DNA of 64,000 nucleotides. Source: Chamaelirium japonicum (taxonomy: Eukaryota; Streptophyta; Magnoliopsida; Liliales; Melanthiaceae). A model generated the notes under the pieces. That model did not search any database. It had not been told where the DNA came from and saw only the letters and a program-made list of their open reading frames with translations. Where the stretch lies: assembly GCA_947650365.1 (NCBI GenBank), contig CANTAL010000004.1, positions 1,647,501 through 1,711,500 on the forward strand, given 5' to 3'. Shown here one piece after another: positions 1-9,961 of the stretch. Made by a program: the position numbers and the translations under genes. Numbering within the stretch: position 1 is the first letter of the stretch; each line of letters starts with the position of its first letter.

Positions 1-530
1 GATTCCGCCCGTTCAAGTCGGAAGCTCGAAGGCAATTCGGCTACGCCCTCTCAAGGCTAAAGTTCGATAAAAAGGCTCCTGGCAACCCAGGTCAGCCAAA
101 GACCTTCGATTCTGCCCGTTCAATTCGGAAGCTCGAAGGCAATTCGGCTACGCCCTCTCGAGGCTAAAGTCCGATAAAAAGGCTCCTGGCAACCCAGGTC
201 AACCAAAGACCTTCGATTCCGCCCGTTCAAGTCGGAAGCTCGAAGGCAATTCGGCTACGCCCTCTCGAGGCTAAAGATCGATAAAAAGGCTCCTGGCAAC
301 CCAGGTCAACCAAAGACCTTCGATTCCGCCCATTCAAGTCGGAAGCTCGAAGGCAATTCGGCTACGCCCTCTCGAGGCTAAAGTCCGATAAAAAGCTCCT
401 GATAACCCAGGTCAACCAAAGACCTTCGATTCCACCCATTCAAGTCGGAAGCTCGAAGGCAATTCGGCTACGCCCTTTCAAGGTGAAAGTCAGATAAAAA
501 TGCTCCTGACAATCCAGGTCAAGCTAAACT
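1..530. repeat. 107-bp tandem repeat, about 5 copies
   Basis: Copies begin at 1, 108, 215, 322 and 428, so the period is 107 bp (one copy 106). The unit is the reverse complement of the array at 37,600-38,215 in element D, which sits directly downstream of integrase there. By analogy this array lies just after the off-window pol of B. Tandem repeats after pol are known in Tat/Ogre elements. Confidence 0.9.
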
Positions 531-585
531 ATCAACTATACTTATCCGAGGCAATGAGAATAAGTCCAAGGCAGGCGTCGTCGCT

Positions 586-2750
586 TTGACATGCACCAAG
601 TTCAAGGAGACATCCTTGACACTCGAAGACAAAGTCCGAGGCGACCAATGCCTCGGCACTCTACAAGCCCAAGGCCCGGTCCTTGGCACCGTAGACAAAG
701 TCCGAGGCGGCCAATGCATCGGCACTCTACGAGCCCAAGGCCCAGCCCTTGGCATTCGAAGACAAAGTCCGAGGCGACCAATGCCTCGGCACTCTACAAG
801 CCCAAGGCCTAGCCCTTGGCATTCGAAGACAAAGTCCGAGGCGGCCAATGCCTCGGTACTCTACAAGCCCAAGGCCCAGCCCTTGGCATTCGAACACGAA
901 GTCCGAGGCAACCAATGCCTCGGCACTCTACAAGCCCAAGGCCTAGCCCTTGGCATTCGAAGACAAAGTCCGAGGCGGCCAATGCCTCGGTACTCTACAA
1001 GCCCAAGGCCCAGCCCTTGGCATTCGAACACGAAGTCCGAGGCAACTAACGCCTCGGCACTCTACAAGCCCAAGGCCCAGCCCTTGGCACCCGAAGACAA
1101 AGTCCGAGGCGACCAATGCCTCGGCACTCTACAAGCCCAAGGCCTAGCCCTTGGCACTCGAAGACCAAGTCTGAGGCGACCAGCGCCTCGGCACTCTACA
1201 AGCCCAAGGCCTAGCCCTTGGCACTAGAAGATAAAGTCCGAGGCGACCAATGCCTCGGCACTCTACAAGCCCAAGGCCCAGCCCTTGGCACTTGAAGACA
1301 AAGTCCGAGGCGACCAACGCCTCGGCACTCTACAAGCCCAAGGCCCAGCCCTTGGCACTTGAAGACAAAGTCTGAGGCGACCAACGCCTCGGCACTCTAC
1401 AAGCCCAAGGCCCAGCCCTTGGCACTTGAAGACAAAGTCCGAGGCGACCAATGCCTCGGCACTCTACAAGCCCAAGGCCCAGCCCTTGGCACTCGAAGAC
1501 AAAGTCCGAGGCGACCAACGCCTCGGCACTCTACAAGCCCAAGTCCCAGCCCTTGGCACTTGAAGACAAAGCTCGAGGTGACCAACGCCTCGGCACTCTA
1601 CAAGCCCAAGGCCCAGCCCTTGGCACTCGAAGACAAAGTCCGAGGCGACCAACGCCTCGGCACTCTACAAGCCCAAGGCCCAGCCCTTGGCACTTGAAGA
1701 CAAAGTCCGAGGCGACCAACGCCTCGGCACTCTACAAGCCCAAGGCCCAGCCCTTGGCACTTGAAGACAAAGTCCGAGGCGACCAACGCCTCGACACTCT
1801 ACAAGCCCAAGGCCCAGCCCTTGGCACTTGAAGACAAAGTCCGAGGCGACCAACGCCTCGGCACTCTACAAGCCCAAGGCCCAGCCCTTGGCACTCGAAG
1901 ACAAAGTCCGAGGCGACCAACGCCTCGGCACTCTACAAGCCCAAGTCCCAGCCCTTGGCACTTGAAGACAAAGCTCGAGGTGACCAACGCCTCGGCACTC
2001 TACAAGCCCAAGGCCCAGCCCTTGGCACTCGAAGACAAAGTCCGAGGCGACCAACGCCTCGGCACTCTACAAGCCCAAGGCCCAGCCCTTGGCACTTGAA
2101 GACAAAGTCCGAGGCGACCAACGCCTCGGCACTCTACAAGCCCAAGGCCCAGCCCTTGGCACTTGAAGACAAAGTCCGAGGCGACCAACGCCTCGGCACT
2201 CTACAAGCCCAAGGCCCAGCCCTTGGCACTTGAAGACAAAGTCCGAGGCGACTAATGCCTCGGCACTCTACAAGCCCAAGGCCCAGCCCTTGGCACTCGA
2301 AGACAAAGTCCGAAGCGACCAATGCCTCGGCACTCTACAAGCCCAAGGCCCAGCCCTTGGCACTCGAAGACATAGTCCGAGGCGACCAACGCCTCGGCAC
2401 TCTACAAGCCCAAGGCCCAGCCCTTGGCACTTGAAGACAAAGTCCGAGGCGACCAACGCCTCGGCACTCTACAAGCCCAAGGCCCAGCCCTTGGCACTTG
2501 AAGACAAAGTCCGAGGCGACCAACGCCTCGGCACTTTACAAGCCCAAGGTCCAGCCCTTGGCACTTGAAGACAAAGTCCGAGGCGACCAATGCCTCGGCA
2601 CTCTACAAGCCCAAGGTCCAGCCCTTGGCACTTGAAGACAAAGCTCGAGGCGACCAACGCCTCGGCACTCTACAAGCCCAAGGCCCAGCCCTTGGCATTC
2701 GATGACAAAGTCCGAGACGTCGTCGCCGACGTATTGGCATTCGATCAAAA
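586..2750. repeat. 67-bp tandem array, about 32 copies
   Basis: The unit carries the words AAAGTCCGAGGCGACCAA, GCCTCGGCACTCTACAAGC and AGCCCTTGGCACT, with a period of 67 bp (66 in places). Long reading frames on both strands are a by-product of a unit poor in stops whose length is not a multiple of three. Related units recur in element C (13,905-14,110 and 14,690-15,330). Rare variants recur 402 bp apart, showing block duplication of six monomers. Confidence 0.93.
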
Positions 2751-2819
2751 GTCCAAGCTTAGTCTTGTCACTCAGGTCCAAGCATCAGATTGTCACTAGC
2801 CATCGCCTTTTTTCGATGA

Positions 2820-3062
2820 CTAACGGTTCCAAACCGGTCAGGGGGTGGTTGGTCTGACTCTTTCAGTGCGTGTCTCCACACTGGTGCAGTCGACGGTGGG
2901 TGACACGGGATAAAATGGTGCTTCCTTGATCCTGGCCAAGTCAACACCCTCACGCGACTGTAGTACCTGGCGAATACAGTAACCAGGTGCGGTAGTACAT
3001 TGGATGAAGACTGGCTGGCCATCATGCGGTGTCACCCTAGATTATCTCTAAGAAGCCCCCTC
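2820..3062 (-). pseudogene. relic of antisense ORF 5' region in B
   Basis: On the minus strand this matches the upstream and early coding part of the plus-strand ORF of element D (about 34,371-34,540, then resuming near 34,757). About 200 bp are missing between the two matched parts, and the rest of the ORF is absent, its place being taken by the 67-bp array. It shows that B once had the same antisense gene and lost it. Confidence 0.6.
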
Positions 3063-3179
3063 AAATATAGCATTGTCTCTCGCTGACGTCCCTGCGCACC
3101 AGTGTTTTACCGAAAAAGTGTCGGTTTCAAATGGGACTGAAATTCGAAAAACACACTATTTTCAATACCGACACTTTTT

Positions 3180-4015
3180 GGCCTTTTCTAGCAGCCCCCC
3201 CTCGGTTTCGCACCAAAAACCGAGTGGGGAAGGGGTGACGACACACCATCATCAGCACACCCCTCGGTTTTGTCTGAAAACCAAGAGGGTGTGTGTGTCG
3301 GCATCAACAAGCAACCCCCCCTCGGTTTCGCACAAAAACCGAGTGGGGAAGGGGTGACGGCACACCATCATCAGCACACCCCTCGGTTTCGTCAGAAAAC
3401 CGAGAGGGGGTGTGTGTCGGCATCAACAAACAACCACCCCTCGGTTTTGTCAGAAAACCGAGAGGGGGTGTGTGTCGGCATCAACAAGCAGCCCCCCCTG
3501 GGTTTCGCACAAAAACCGAGTGGGGAAGGGGTGACGGCACACCATCAGCAGCACATCCCTCGGTTTCGTCAGAAAACCGAGAGGGGGTGTGTGTCGGCAT
3601 CAACAAACAACCACCCCTCGGTTTTGTCAGAAAACCAAGAGGGGGTGTGTGTCGGCATCAACAAGCAGCCCCCCCTGGGTTTCGCACAAAAACCGAGTAG
3701 GGAAGGGGTGATGGCACACCATCAGCAGCACACCCCTCGGTTTCGTCAGAAAACCGAGAGGGGGTGTGGGTCAGCATCAACAAGCAATTCTCCCCTCGGT
3801 TTCGCACAAAAACCGAGTGGGGAGAGGGTGACGGCATGCCATCAGCTACAACCACCCCTCGATTTCGTCAGAAAACCGAGAGGGGGTGTGTGTCGGCATC
3901 AACAAGCAGCCCCCCCCTCGGTTTCGTAGGAAAACCAAGTGGGGAGGGTGCGACGGCACACCAGCAGCAGCCTGGCCACCCCTCGGTTTCGATAGAAAAC
4001 CGAGAAGGGGGGTGC
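3180..4015. repeat. CTCGGTTT/AAACCGAG hairpin array in B
   Basis: About 16 units each pair CTCGGTTT with AAACCGAG across a spacer of roughly 7 to 12 bases, so each can fold as a short hairpin. Two unit types alternate, one with GCACAAAA and one with GTCAGAAA in the loop. The same array in inverted orientation is at 33,560-34,205 in D, at the same place in the element. Open frames inside it are artefacts. Confidence 0.85.
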
Positions 4016-4029
4016 TCGGCGCCATCCAA

Positions 4030-4780
4030 ACTTATTAGTCAATCCAATTCAAGTGGCATTCGCACACAAGGATCAGCCAAAGACGAAGAGTTATCTCCCA
4101 TTGGGTTGGTTGAATAGCATCTCCACCAAACCTATTGAGTTGGCTGTACAAACTTTACAAGCAAAATTCCTCCTTCTTATCTGGGGTGGACTCATGGTAA
4201 CCGCCGCGTCATCACTAGGACCCGACTGCAGTCCCTAGTGAATACAGTAACTAGGTGCAGTTGGGTGTCTAACAGAGACGGAGGAGTTACCGCGTATCGA
4301 TGCCTCTCCAAGACGCACGTAGGACACTCGGTCAATGCGTTCTTTAGAGTCATCTCTTTATGAAGGTGATTATCGGAAAAATTACTCATCAAGGTGTATG
4401 ATGTTTCACGTCCACTTTGACCGGTTTTTCAGCGCCGACGCAATGACATATTATACGCATTGATCTGGCTCACGTATGAAAAACTACGACGGCCAAAAGT
4501 TTTTGAGACATTTCTTCCTGAAGACCAACTTCGGAGAAGTTACACGGCAGTGACGGTCACACTAACGCCTTCAACCTGGTTCGCTATGCGACCAACTCGC
4601 AGCAGGCCGAACACTACGCATAAGAGAAGAACTCATGCCTCTCCTCGCGAGCATGGGTACTTGGCGGCAGCGGGTCGGAATGGGGACAAGGGGTTGGATG
4701 AACCAAACCCCCCTCCTACACGCTCTCCTCACACATACCTCATGCACGCGCTACTCCTTGCAGCCAACAGAGACAACCCG
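4030..4780 (+). other. B internal sequence, unrecognised
   Basis: No protein family is recognised. Around 4,205-4,300 there is a short stretch resembling the sequence near 2,945-3,010 (words AATACAGTAAC and AGGTGC), so part may be a duplicated copy of the antisense ORF leader. The long frame opening at 4,460 runs through here without known homology. Confidence 0.4.
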
Positions 4781-6163
4781 GGGGGGGTCGAACGAGCCAA
4801 ACGTTCCTCCCTCTCCGCACGTCCACCTCGCAGCCGACAGAGACAACCCGGCGTGGGGTCGGACGAGCCAAACGCTCCCCCCTACAACACGTGTCTCCTC
4901 CAAGCCCGTGTGCATCTCTGCAGCATAGAGGAGAGAGGGGGTCGGACGAACCGGTCCAACCCCCCGCTACGCGTGTCTCCTCCAACCCCCGGGGGTCGGA
5001 CGAACCGATCCAACCCCCCCCCCCCCCCCCCCCGCTATGCATATCTCCTCAAAGCCCCAGGTGCGTGTCGCAGTAGAGATGAGAGAAGGGGTCGGACCCC
5101 CTGTGTGTATCTCGAAGCAGAGAAGAGAGAGAGGGACGGACGTACCGATCCCCCCTTCTCACGCTCCGCCTCGCAGCAGCTCCCTAACACCCCCTCAACC
5201 ATGTTTCCTCTGTATTTCCCTGACGCTAGCAATTGCACTCAGTTCTCATCTGGTGTGGACGTTAAGGGCAAGCTGGTGGTGTGCTTCATTAATGCATCTG
5301 ATAGTGAGGTAGGAACCAAGCTCGGCAGCGTCATCAAGGATGCTGGCGGCGTCGCCATGATTCTCATCTCCGATGTGGAGCAAGGGTATACGATCCTTGA
5401 CGGCATGCATGCCCTTCCGGCATCGACTGTGGCCGCCGACGATGGGCCCAAGATTCTATCATATGTCAAGTCAAACAAAGAGCCCACCGCGTCAATCACG
5501 TTCCACGGGACGGTACTCGGGGTGTCCCCGGCTCCGGCCGTCGCTTACTTCTCTTCGAGGGGGCCTAGCATGCAGAGTCCGGGCATCTTGAAGCCAGATA
5601 TCACTGGGCCGGGCGTGAGCGTGCTTGCGGCTTGGCCTTTCAAACCTGCCGGCGAAGAAACGGGTGGAAAGACCTTCAACATAATACCGGGCACCTCCAT
5701 GGCAGCCCCCCATCTGAGTGGCATTGCAGCGCTCGTGACGAGCATGCACTCGGACTGGTCTCCGGCTGCGATCAAGTCGGCGATCATGACAACATCAGAT
5801 ATCAAAGACCGAGAAGGGAGGCCAATCCTGGATGAGCTCCACCACAGCGCCAGCTTCTTCGCCATGGGCGCCGGCCACGTGAACCCCTCGAAAGACGCCG
5901 ATCCGGGCCTTATTTATGACATAGATACCACTGTTTACCCGCCGACCTCCACGCTGCCGCTGCCGCTGCTGTTGTTGTTGTGTCACGCCTCCCATGCCCG
6001 CGCCGACTGCGTCGCCCGTGCCCCCCCGCAAGGCCTTCGCCCTTCGGAGGCTGTGCCCATGCGGGAAGAAGACTATCGTGCGCCGGTGCTCGAATCGGAA
6101 GAGCCCCCTCACCTGCCACCAGAAGTGCGGCCGGCTCCTCTCATGCGGCCGGCACCGGTGTGA
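4460..6163 (+). CDS. chimeric ORF with captured subtilase fragment
   Basis: This open frame of 567 codons is a chimera inside retroelement B. Residues 1-247 are repeat-derived and unrecognised. From about residue 248 (base 5,201) to 492 (5,935) it matches the middle and C-terminal part of a plant subtilisin-like serine protease: a protease-associated domain, the PAVAYFSSRGPS block, KPDITGPGVSVLAAW, and the catalytic serine motif GTSMAAPHLSG. The catalytic Asp and His regions are missing, so proteolysis is not expected. No stop interrupts about 245 subtilase codons. The last 70 codons read the next captured fragment (NF-X1-like) out of frame. It is sense with respect to the element and probably has no host function. 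Whether it is translated is unknown. Confidence 0.75.
   Translation: MIWLTYEKLRRPKVFETFLPEDQLRRSYTAVTVTLTPSTWFAMRPTRSRPNTTHKRRTHASPREHGYLAAAGRNGDKGLDEPNPPPTRSPHTYLMHALLLAANRDNPGGVERAKRSSLSARPPRSRQRQPGVGSDEPNAPPYNTCLLQARVHLCSIEERGGRTNRSNPPLRVSPPTPGGRTNRSNPPPPPPRYAYLLKAPGACRSRDERRGRTPCVYLEAEKRERDGRTDPPFSRSASQQLPNTPSTMFPLYFPDASNCTQFSSGVDVKGKLVVCFINASDSEVGTKLGSVIKDAGGVAMILISDVEQGYTILDGMHALPASTVAADDGPKILSYVKSNKEPTASITFHGTVLGVSPAPAVAYFSSRGPSMQSPGILKPDITGPGVSVLAAWPFKPAGEETGGKTFNIIPGTSMAAPHLSGIAALVTSMHSDWSPAAIKSAIMTTSDIKDREGRPILDELHHSASFFAMGAGHVNPSKDADPGLIYDIDTTVYPPTSTLPLPLLLLLCHASHARADCVARAPPQGLRPSEAVPMREEDYRAPVLESEEPPHLPPEVRPAPLMRPAPV
4780..5190 (+). repeat. degenerate GGGTCGGACGA repeats
   Basis: The word GGTCGGACGA recurs at intervals of roughly 60 to 90 bp, together with CGTGTCTCCTCC and C-rich runs, including a poly-C stretch near 5,016-5,034. 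The block lies immediately upstream of the captured subtilase fragment and has no equivalent that I can see in D. Confidence 0.55.
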
Positions 6164-6440
6164 CTAGGTGAGCCACACCTACGCCTGCAGCCCCTGCCAG
6201 GCCCTGATCACCACCTTGTGCTTCTGCAAGAAGAAGACCGAGGTGCTGCTCCGCGGGGACATAACCGTGAAGGGTGACATCAAGGACCTCGATGGGGTTT
6301 TCTCATGTAATGCGGTCTGTGGGGGGACGCTCTCTTGTGGGAATCATCTCTGTAAAGAGAATTGCCACCCGGGCCCTTGTGGGGAGTGCGAACTATTGCC
6401 AGAAAGGGTCGCGACTTGCCATTGTGGGAAGACGGAGTTG
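6035..6440 (+). pseudogene. captured NF-X1-like zinc-finger fragment
   Basis: Read in the frame of 6,035, this stretch encodes Cys/His-rich repeats typical of plant NF-X1-like proteins (nuclear regulators and RING-type E3 candidates), for example LCPCGKKT, LTCHQKCGRLLSCG, LSCGNHLCKENCHPGPCGEC and TCHCGKT. A stop (TAG, 6,165-6,167) interrupts it. Only about 135 residues are present, so it cannot supply the full protein. It follows the subtilase fragment with only about 100 bp between them and lies in the same orientation as B. Family assignment rests on motif spacing read by eye. Confidence 0.75.
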
Positions 6441-6600
6441 AGAAAGGAAAGAGAGAGAGAGCTCTCTCACGTGAATCAAAAGCAAAAGAAAGGAAAGATG
6501 GAAAGCAGAGAATGGAAAGAGAGAGAGAGAAAGGAAAGAGAGAGAGAGCGACGTTTGCTCTCATCCGAGTCAAAGCCAAAGAAGGAATAAAGAGAAAAGC
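6440..6600 (+). repeat. purine-rich GAGAGAG spacer after captured genes
   Basis: The stretch is rich in AAAGGAAAGAGAGAG words with short palindromes such as GAGAGAGCTCTCTC. In opposite orientation the same style of spacer surrounds and separates the captured CAF1 and peroxidase fragments in D (32,110-32,220; 32,630-32,708; 33,090-33,480). Confidence 0.7.
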
Positions 6601-6604
6601 TATA

Positions 6605-6930
6605 CTCTCACCAAACGGGTCTCGGTACCCTCTCGGTAACCACTCGGTATGCTCTCGGTACCCACTCGGTATGCACTCGGTACCCTCTCGGTATCCACTC
6701 GGTCGGAAAACGCACTGTCTTTTCGGAAACACCCCCTTGCAAAACCGAGAGTTTTTGGCTTGCACCAAAAGGGTCTCGGTAACCACTCGGTATGCTCTCG
6801 GTACCCACTCGGTATGCACTCGGTACCCTCTCGGTATCCACTCGGTCGGAAAACGCACTATTTTTTCGGAAACACCCCCTCGCAAAACCGAGACTTTTTG
6901 GCTCGCGCCAAAAAGGGTCTCGGCATCGGC
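6605..6930 (+). repeat. CTCGGTACC/CTCGGTATC array of B
   Basis: Two copies of a roughly 170-bp block contain five to seven CTCGGT words each, followed by GGAAACACCCCCT and GCAAAACCGAGA. The reverse complement occurs in D at 31,620-32,110, just inside its 3' LTR, which fixes the orientation of B. Confidence 0.85.
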
Positions 6931-7043
6931 GGAAGAAGGCCCTGCTAATACGAACCGCGGCACTGACAACCCTCGCCAACCGCGCCAGGATCATAAAGCG
7001 TTTGCACCATGGAATCCCAGCCGACCCAGGGGGTCCTGACCCG

Positions 7044-7059
7044 ACTGGGAGGGGGTAAC
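7044..7059 (+). other. polypurine tract of B
   Basis: GGGAGGGGGTAAC lies directly before the LTR start TGTGGGTG at 7,060. The same tract, on the minus strand, adjoins the 3' LTR of D, and a near-identical one precedes the 3' LTR of C. It is the expected primer for plus-strand DNA synthesis. Confidence 0.85.
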
Positions 7060-7671
7060 TGTGGGTGCAAAAATTGTACCGGACCAGATCAGAGCAGCAT
7101 GGGCCCGTGCAACGGCCCAAATGGGTAAGCCCGCCTGGGCTCACATGGGCCCACTCTACGAGGCTCGCAGATCAAGCCCTACCCCTTATTGGGCCCGAAC
7201 AACGGCCCAATAAGGGCCCAGCAAGGAGGCCCAGAACCAGTGCCACGTCATCAGCGCCACGTCATCACTGCCATATCGGGCACGTGCCTACGCTATAAAA
7301 GGACCCCCAAGGCATCCAGGAAGGGGGTTGGCCATTCAATCAGAGGAAGAGAAGATGCAGAGCTAGAGCTTACTTCTCCCCTCCGAGTTTTCTTTTCTTG
7401 TTGCTCCGTGCAACCCCCACTGTAAAAAGCTTCTCTCAGCCTGTCGAGAGAATGCTCAACCCCTTTATATTCAAATTATAGTGAAAATCAGGTGGCACCT
7501 CTCGCCCGGAGACGTAGGTCGTAAGGCCGAACTCCGTCATCAATCCTTGTGTCATCGCTCTTTACTCTCTCTATCTATTCTCACATCTCTCTAACTCTAC
7601 AAACAATCCAACTCAATCAAGGCTGTGGGGCGGGGTTCCCGATCAAGGCGGCTCGGAAATTTCCCCCCACA
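7060..7671 (+). repeat. 3' LTR of B
   Basis: The LTR is 612 bp, starts TGTGGGTGCAAAAATTG and ends TTTCCCCCCACA. It matches the 623-bp LTRs of D throughout. A TATA box (TATAAAA) is at 7,294-7,300 within GCTATAAAAGGACC. It ends exactly where the truncated LTR of A begins. Confidence 0.9.
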
Positions 7672-7808
7672 GCTGGTAGGTTCCGCTATCGTCTCTGTAG
7701 ACCCCCCAAGCAGGGCTGGTGGGTCCCGTTGTCGTCTCTGTGGACGCCCCAGGTAGGGCTGGTGGGTCCTGCTATCTGTGAGGCTTCAAGCCAAAATTTG
7801 AACCCACG
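7672..7808 (-). repeat. truncated 3' LTR of A
   Basis: These 137 bp match, in the same orientation, the last 137 bp (plus-strand view) of the 5' LTR of A ending at 26,525. The remaining 670 bp or so should lie on the other side of B, left of the window. A polypurine tract (minus strand, GGAGGGGGTAAC) follows at 7,809-7,820. Confidence 0.85.
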
Positions 7809-7904
7809 GTTACCCCCTCCAAGTTAGCTAGGGGTTGTGATGTCGAGGCCTTGTAGAGCATCGCTGAATGATAGGACCCCGGTATCTGTAAGGAAGAAAA
7901 ACCC

Positions 7905-9545
7905 AATGATAGATTGATCGCAGTATATAAGCCAATTTCGTCCGATTGGTCAAATCTGACCGATCGGTTAAATTTAACCATCGGTCAATTTTGACCGATC
8001 GACCAAAATTGTCCGATTGGTTAAATTTGACCGATCGGTCAAATTCAACCAGTTGAGGTTAGGGCGATCGGTTAAGAAAGCAAGTTTTCTGCTCAATCCT
8101 GTGGGAAATCGATCGATCGGTCGGATTTGTCCGATCGATCAAACTTGTTCGATCAGACAACTTTGACCGATCGATCAAATTCAACTGGTGGAGGTTGAGG
8201 TGATCGGGCAAAAAAACATGTTTTCTGCTCTATCCTGTGGGAAATCGACCGATCGGTCGAATTTGTTCGATCGGATAGTTTTGACCGATAGGTCAAATTC
8301 AACCGGTGGAGTTGGAGGCAATCAGGCAAAAAAGCACGTTTTCTGCCCGATCCTGTGGGAAATCAACCGATTGGTCGAATTTGTCCGATCAGTCAAACTT
8401 GTTCGATCGGTCAAATTCAACCGGTAGAGGTTGAGGCGATCAGGCAAAAAAGCACATTTTCTGCCCGATCCTGTAGGAAATCGACCGATCGGTCAAATTT
8501 GTCTGATCGGTCAAACTTTTCCATCGGAAAATTTTGATCGATCGGTCAAATTCAACCGGTGGAGGTTGAGGCAATTGGGCAAAAAAAGCATGTTTTCTGG
8601 TCGATCCTGTAGGAAATCGACCGATCGGACGAATTTGTCCGATCGGACAGTTTTGACCGATCGGTCAAATTCAACCGGTGGAGGTTGAGGCGATCGGGCA
8701 AAAAAGCATGTTTTCTACCCGATCCTATGGGAAATCGACCGATCAGTCAAATTTGTCCGATCGGTCAAACTTGTCCGATCGGACAGTTTTGATCGATCGG
8801 TCAAATTCAACCGGTAGAGGTTGAAGCGATCGGACAAAAATCATTGTTTTTTGCCAGATCCTTTGGAATTTCATCCGATCGTCTGCCTGTCGAACGGGCA
8901 AAGTCTTCTAAGGCGATTGGTCAAATTTGTTCGATCGGTCAAACTTGTCTGATCGGACAGTTTTGATCGATTGGTCAAATTCAACCGGTGGAGGTTGAGG
9001 CGATCGAGCAAAAAATATTATTTTTTGCCAGATCCTTTGGAAATTCACCCAATCGTTTGCCTGTCGAATGGGCGAAGTCTTCTAAGGCGATCAGTCAAAA
9101 TTGCTCGATCGGACAAGTTTGATCGATCGGTCAATTTCAACTAGTGGAGGTTGAGGCGATCGGGCAAAAAACATAGATCTTTGCCAGATCCTTTGGAAAT
9201 TCGCCCGATTGTCTGCCTGTCGAACGGGCGAAGTCTTCTAAGGTGATCGATCAAAATTGCCCGATCAGACAAGTTTGACCGATTGGTCAATTTCAACCGG
9301 TGGAGGTTGAGGCGATCGGGCAAAAAGCATTGTTTTTTGCCAGATCCTTTGGAAATTCGCTCGATCGTATGCCTGTCGAACGGGCAAAGGCTTCTAAAGC
9401 GATATGTCAAAATTGCCCGATCGGACAAGTTTGATCGATCGGTCTATTTCAACTGGTGGATGTTGAGGCGATCGAGCAAAAAACATGGTTTTTTGCCAGA
9501 TCCTTTGGAAATTTGCCCGATCGGCTGCCTATCGAACGGGCAAAG
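7905..9545. repeat. GATCGGTCAA palindrome array of A
   Basis: Dozens of copies of the 16-bp palindrome TTGACCGATCGGTCAA and close variants form a higher-order unit of about 116 to 176 bp, marked by GGTGGAGGTTGAGGCGATC at about 11 places. The same words fill 16,400-17,800 in C. The reading frames here are artefacts. Confidence 0.9.
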
Positions 9546-9669
9546 TGGAGTTGGAGTTAAGTATGGATCGATGTTTCGCCTGGTCCGATGCTTTGCCTAG
9601 CCCGATGCTTTGCCTGGTTCGATGCTTTGCCTAGTCTGACGCTTTGCCTGATTCGACGCTTCGCCTGGT

Positions 9670-9850
9670 TTTGTGCCACGTGTTACTTTTGAAAAGACTG
9701 CACTTGATGTTGAGACGCCACGTGGCACTATTGAAAAGACTGCACTTGATCTTGAGGTGCCATGTGGCACTATTGAAAAGACTGCACTTGATCTTTAGGC
9801 ACCATGCGGCACTCTGGTTTTCCCGCCAATTTTCTCGGGGTTTATAAGTT
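9670..9850 (+). promoter_or_regulatory. probable promoter of antisense ORF in A
   Basis: Three repeats of about 43 to 46 bp each end in AAAAGACTGCACTTGAT and carry CACGTG (9,677-9,682 and 9,719-9,724) or a decayed form. A TATA-like TTTATAAG at 9,841 follows, about 120 bp before the ATG at 9,962. CACGTG is the plant G-box. The layout looks like an independent promoter on the strand opposite to gag-pol; activity is inferred. Confidence 0.5.
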
Positions 9851-9961
9851 CTGCTCCGAAGTTCATTTTTCTCCTCACGCTATCAAAAAATTTTCTGAGT
9901 CCACAGCTTTTGCTCCCGAATTCTCGCTTCTTCGCTCTCTTTGTTCCTCCGATCGGTAGCA

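Larger units (their letters stand above)
1..7671 (+). mobile_element. Tat-lineage Gypsy retrotransposon B, 3' half
   Basis: The right end is a 612-bp LTR closely matching the two LTRs of element D. Order along the plus strand is 107-bp repeats, 67-bp repeats, relic of the antisense ORF, CTCGGTT hairpin array, captured host gene fragments, CTCGGTACC array, polypurine tract and LTR. This is the same order as D in mirror orientation. The gag-pol part and 5' LTR must lie left of the window. It abuts a truncated LTR of element A at 7,672, so B most likely inserted into that LTR. Confidence 0.8.

Noticed and set aside
586..2750. Many long overlapping ORFs on both strands
   Set aside because: They follow from a 67-bp unit poor in stops repeated about 32 times. 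The same peptide words appear in several frames, and there is no homology.
1..2750. Regular arrays suggestive of CRISPR
   Set aside because: There are no unique spacers between repeats; units are contiguous tandem copies in a plant retroelement.
4740..5042. Gly-rich and other ORFs on the minus strand opposite the GGTCGGACGA repeats
   Set aside because: Low-complexity composition with no homology; shadows of the repeat.
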